NCBI RefSeq assembly: GCF_009727055.1
Contig: NW_024064356.1
Span: 813,206-877,205, forward strand
Length of the DNA: 64,000 nt
Direction: 5' to 3'
DNA from: Benincasa hispida
Lineage: Eukaryota > Streptophyta > Magnoliopsida > Cucurbitales > Cucurbitaceae
Shown here one piece after another: positions 59,615 to 64,000 of this stretch (positions are counted from its first letter, which is position 1; each line of letters opens with the position of its first letter). The notes under the pieces were generated by a model. The model was not told the origin of the DNA. It searched no databases and was given only the letters and a program-made list of their open reading frames with translations. The translations under genes were made by a program, and so were the position numbers.

Positions 59615-62253
59615 ATGGCGAGATACGATAGAGCCATTACCGTTTTCTCACCGGATGGTCATCTCTTCCAAGTAGAATACGCTCTCGAAGCCGTCCGTAA
59701 GGGCAACGCCGCCGTCGGCGTTCGTGGTTCCGACACCATCGTCCTTGGCGTTGAGAAGAAATCCACCCCCAAGCTCCAAGACTCCAGGTCTCTCTCTCAA
59801 TTTCCGTTTTTCTTTAACCAATTCATCCTACTTCAACCTTGTTACAATCAGGATATTGGGTTACAGTCTGATCCTCGAATTGAGTTTGATTTAACTTGAC
59901 CTAATTTTAGGGTTATTGAAATGGCGATTGTTCTGTTTGTTTCATCTCTGATTCACTCTTTGCAGATCTGTTCGGAAAATTGTGAATCTCGATGATCATA
60001 TTGCACTTGCTTGTGCTGGACTCAAAGCAGATGCACGAGTTCTGATAAACAGGGCTCGTGTTGAATGTCAAAGCCATAGGCTTACAGTTGAGGATCCAGT
60101 GACTGTTGAGTACATAACGCGATACATTGCAGGGCTTCAGCAAAAGTACACACAGAGTGGTGGAGTGAGGCCGTTTGGACTTTCCACTTTGATTATTGGC
60201 TTTGATCCTTACACTGGTACTCCATCATTGTATCAGACAGATCCTTCTGGGACTTTTTCTTCTTGGAAAGCAAACGCAACCGGCAGAAATTCAAATTCGA
60301 TTAGGGAATTTCTTGAGAAGAACTATAAAGAGACCTCTGGGCAAGAAACTGTGAAGCTTGCTATCCGTGCATTGCTTGAGGCAAGTTGTTATAACTTTTC
60401 TCTGTTTTTTACTTGCACTACTATGGTCATTTCTTAAAAGAAACATTTGAATTCTTAGTTAACTTTAAGAAAAGAAAAATAACGAAAACAAATTTTTAAG
60501 AGCTACTTCTGTGAGTTCCAAAACTTGGGTTCGTTTTTCAAAGTACTGGTAGAAACTTAATTACAAAATAAAGGAATTAAGGGAGAAGTAGTGTTTATAA
60601 GCTTATTTTTTTGGGAAAAAATAAAAAACAAACGGAAGACGGGCCTAATTGCTTTCATGATCTGCTCCTTATTTCCAAAAGACAAAGGTTTGTGTGTAAA
60701 GTTCACTTGGATAATTGAACCTCTTATGGTGTCTGTACTCAACTAACTGTTGGATCATGACTTATAAAAGGGTGTTTTGTATTCCTTGTTCAAATACAGT
60801 AGTTTGTTTACACGAAGCTACTTTATTTGTGTGGTCTGGTGATGGGTTCTGACTCATCTGTCGGTTATTTGAGACTTTGACAATTAGCAGGATTCGAAAT
60901 CTACACAAACTAATTAGTTTGTTGTTGATGTATTAAAAAAGAAAATAAGTTGTGGTTGTATTATGACTAATGCTTGATGGTAGGCAAATAGCCAAGATGC
61001 TCTTTTGTAACCCTCTGTTGGTTGGGCTGATATTTGTTTTAGTGGCCCTCATTATTTTTGTCTGTCTTAATTATAGGTGATATTCATCAAAGGAAAAAGA
61101 AAAAGGATTTGGTTATTAAGCAGTCAAGGATTTGGCCATTTCCTTTGGTGTAACTGGTTATTCTTATTCCTTGCCCAGGGGACTAATTTGTTTGTCTTTA
61201 AGCAGTCAAAATTGCCTATGTTTATAAGAAGCTATTCCACATTTAATGGTTGCAGAGATGCAACACGGCTCCTTTGGTTGTATACCTGATCCTTTCCTCA
61301 AACGTTTCTTTGGATCTTTTTTGCACTTAAGAGGGCCTAAAACTTTGGAGGGTATTGGAAAAGTTGTTTTAGAAACTATTCTGGAAGGTTTTGGAAAAAA
61401 ACCGATCACTTGTGAGAATGCACCCTGAAAGGGAAACAACTCTAAGAAAGTTGGTTATTTAAGCGCGTTTTCACAATTGTTTCTTCTAGAAAACTCCTTT
61501 CAATTGTGGTTATGCATTATTTGTGCTGTTTTATGGAAAATATGGGAGAAAGAAATGCTAGAATCTTCTGGGTTAAGAACAACTAAAGATATTATCATAC
61601 TATCATTTGTAATGCTTTTTTTGGTGCAAAGATATACCGGCTATACATAGTCATAGTTTTTCTTTCCTTGTTGCTAATTGGAAACACATTTTGTATACCC
61701 TTTGATTGGGTTCCTCATGTACCTTTGTTTATCTTTGGATATTTTATTCCATCAATGAAATTGTTTCTTATCCAAAAAAAAAAAAAAAAAAAAAAAACAC
61801 ACATTCCAAATCCAAACAACTAGAAATGTCGAAATTGGTATAAACATTGCTTGTTCTTGATGCTTCTAAGTTAACTCCGCTGATCGTGAGTAATCGAGCT
61901 AAAGGTCATTATGAATATAGGTCATTAATTTAATGTCCTAAGTGAACCATATCTGACTTTACATTATCCTTCATTCTTCAGGGCTATTGCCATAAATATA
62001 CCAAATGCGTGAGCTGAATGAATTTCTTTAATGTTCTTGTGTGGTACTTAGTGACTTACTACCATTGACTTAACTCAATTTTTAGGTTGTTGAGAGTGGA
62101 GGAAAGAACATAGAGGTTGCCGTGATGACAAAGGAACATGGTTTGAAACAATTGGATGAGGCTGAAATTGATGCAATTGTTGCCGAGATCGAAGCAGAAA
62201 AAGCAGCAGCAGAGGCTGCAAAGAAGGCCCCAGCCCCGCCAAAGGAAACATGA
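59615..62253 (+). CDS. PAD1: 20S proteasome subunit alpha type-7 (PAD1)
   Basis: This is one of the seven alpha-ring subunits that gate the 20S core. Three exons close to 251 aa: 59615-59787, 59966-60380, 62086-62253. The alpha-type N-terminal signature [20 protein letters not shown] begins at residue 4. Other marks are [59 protein letters not shown] and the C-terminal helix with [21 protein letters not shown] and a Lys/Ala/Pro tail. Alpha subunits lack the catalytic N-terminal Thr. The start context is strong (A at -3, G at +4). Intron 2 (60381-62085) begins GC rather than GT (gag|gcaagt) and contains a LINE tail. Confidence 0.96.
60381..60386 (+). other. GC splice donor of PAD1 intron 2
   Basis: The exon ends cttgag and the intron opens gcaagt; the acceptor is tttttag at 62085. 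No GT nearby preserves the RALLE-VVESGG junction that the family needs. It matches the consensus of the minor GC-AG class, AG|GCAAGT, apart from the GC itself. Confidence 0.85.
61440..61796 (+). mobile_element. LINE 3' tail inside PAD1 intron 2
   Basis: In mixed frames about 61500-61650 reads like the end of a plant LINE ORF2 (an '[10 protein letters not shown]' block). Then comes 'ttttattccatcaatgaaat' and, after 'tgtttcttatcc', a run of 24 A at 61773-61796. That 3' end plus poly-A is typical of plant LINEs. The 5' limit is uncertain, and the insertion may begin as early as 61250. Confidence 0.5.
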
Positions 62254-64000
62254 TCATTTATCTCTTGTAGTCCCTAAAATTGTCTCGTTAAGTTTTATCT
62301 TTTGCAATGGGCTTAAACGTCGAGCCTAGAAATGTTGTCATGGAGTTGTTGTTCTTGCCTTCAGGATCTCACTCACCATTGAAGCATTGCAGTTTCAAGC
62401 CCTTGAGAATTTGACCTTCCAGCTACATCACCCAAATGAACATCAAATTGAGTTTACTAATAATAGGGATATGCTATAAATTAACTTATGGTTTTAGGAA
62501 CTGAGACATAAAAGTGAGTTTTATTTTAGCTATCTTCTTTCAAGATTCCATGAAAATTCCAAAATGAATACAATCCAATTTGACAAAGGGTTGCCATGTT
62601 TAGTAATGTTTGTTCATTGTTTCTTTCCGTTAATTGATAGGAATGGCTACCATGATTCTATTTCCACTTCATCTGTAAAAATGTGCTAATTACATATCAT
62701 GAATCAACTAGAGCTAATCAAGAATGTTACCAACCGTTAATTTTAAAGGTAAAGTTGTTGGATTTGAAAATTCAAAATTTTTAATGCAATCTAAATTAAA
62801 CTTCATAGATCAATTGTCCAATAGTATTTCTACTATAAGTTTGCTTGTGTATATAAACTCAAAAGTAACATATTTTGACTACTGTTGTTTTAAGATATTA
62901 ATAAATCTGTTCCTTATTTTTATTCATACAAGAGAAACAAAGAAACCTAAGAGGAGTGACGGTAAGCAAATAATAAGGAATCTGCTCATGGGAGATTTTC
63001 TTCCAGCCAAATCAACAAAATTACAGAAGCGCTTAACAAAAAGGAAGCCTTTAAGTCATGGAGAGAATCCACAAAAAAAATTGAATCTCTTGAATCTCAT
63101 TTGAATATCAAGATAGGTCGTCAGAAGTCTCCATAGAATCAATAACCAATCTCAGTCCAAAGAGGATGAATGCCTACTTCCAAAATCTTGGAAGGGCCAA
63201 AGCTTTAGGAAGTCCATAGATTGGGGGCTTATACACTGAAATTTGATGTACTGGGAGCTTAAGATTGTTTAAAAAAAATGTGTCGACATTGGTCGACTCA
63301 TACACTGAATTTGTTAGCGAGTAAGAGATTTGTAATTCAATTCTACCCACTTCCAATTGTACTAAACAAAATACGAAGAGGATTAAGGTTTAAATAAAAT
63401 AAAATAGAATAATTAATGAAATATTACCAATATCAATCAAATATCACTAATGTACATATAAATATTAATAATTAAATTATTCTCAATAAACTATTAAAAT
63501 TTATAAATTTTGATTTATTTTAAAAATATCTTAAATGCGAAATTGGATTAGAATTTTTTATATGAATTTTTATTCATATAATTTTTAGAAATATCCTTCT
63601 CTATAAAGACTTAATCGATATTTTTATTGACATTTTAATAAAAATTGGGTTGGTTATTATCATATTGAAAATAATTGTTATTCGGATTCCTCTTTAATGA
63701 CATCAATTAGATCACATGGATATCTTCGCCCTGCAAGTTCTCCGATTAATCAAGGTAAATTTCAATTTTGTTGGCAATTTTTTTTTTATCTTAAATTCCT
63801 TCACTAAATTTAATTTTTAAAAATACAAAAATAAATAAACTGACTAGTAAATGTTATATTCACCAATCTATCTTTTTTCTCTTGTATTATTAGGATTTTT
63901 ACCTTCAAAGTTGGCTTATTAAATCTCTCCTGATTTTGGACGATACAAATGTATAATTTTTCTTTGACACTGATGTCACGTCTAGCCATCCTAGAGGAGT
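62254..64000. other. Intergenic sequence downstream of PAD1
   Basis: The PAD1 3' region is followed by AT-rich sequence. A frame at 62724-63104 ends in a basic stretch (KLQKRLTKRKPLSHGENPQKK) but has no recognisable domain, splice partner or good start context, so I do not call it a gene. Confidence 0.45.

Noticed and set aside
61246..61428. 60-aa open frame in PAD1 intron 2
   Set aside because: Within the intron, no clear domain; more likely part of, or next to, the LINE fragment.
62724..63104. 126-aa plus-strand open frame with a basic C-terminus
   Set aside because: Low complexity, no domain, no supporting exon or promoter, in AT-rich DNA after PAD1.

Overview
The window looks like nuclear DNA from a dicot plant, most likely a cucurbit (Cucumis-like). 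The genes have many introns, the DNA is AT-rich, and the genes are separated by retrotransposon debris. The cucurbit call is an inference. It rests on a copia gag remnant of a type I associate with melon and cucumber, and on a MULE transposon that carries a DUF1985/Ulp1 gene, an arrangement described in melon. I could not run a database search.

Five intact multi-exon genes, all on the + strand, could be spliced by eye with every phase closing. They are an MLO-like seven-transmembrane protein of the MLO4/11/14 type (12212-17097, 15 exons, 537 aa), proteasome ubiquitin receptor RPN10 (32118-35912, 10 exons, 403 aa), an ERD7-like senescence/dehydration protein (37843-41459, 4 exons, 466 aa), an AHK1-type osmosensing hybrid histidine kinase (52407-58081, 13 exons, 1220 aa) and 20S proteasome subunit alpha-7/PAD1 (59615-62253, 3 exons, 251 aa, with a GC-AG intron). 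Two encode parts of the 26S proteasome, and three (MLO, ERD7, AHK1) belong to families linked to stress or environmental sensing. I see no operon-like coupling, as expected for a plant.

The rest is mostly mobile DNA. Positions 1-6600 hold a stack of related copia-type LTR fragments around a broken gag. Positions 6800-10300 hold a decayed gypsy-type reading frame and uncharacterised LTR-like sequence. Positions 17798-31439 are one Mutator-like element (MULE) with about 124-bp terminal inverted repeats and a perfect 9-bp target duplication. It carries a broken MuDR transposase on + and a broken DUF1985-Ulp1 gene on -, and a degenerate Ty1/copia element (18785-24363) sits inside the transposase frame. 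Positions 46389-47012 are a hAT-like MITE, 47713-49615 a solo LTR with a 5-bp target duplication, and 61440-61796 a LINE tail in an intron.

The assembly has visible faults. Two Nextera mate-pair junction adapters (21240-21277 and 26124-26161) are each flanked by a duplicated segment. Three single N positions lie at 27337, 42711 and 48178; the first and last are bracketed by exact 95-bp and 90-bp copies, which suggests unmerged contig overlaps. These faults break or distort reading frames in the MULE and the copia element and should be removed before either is interpreted biologically.
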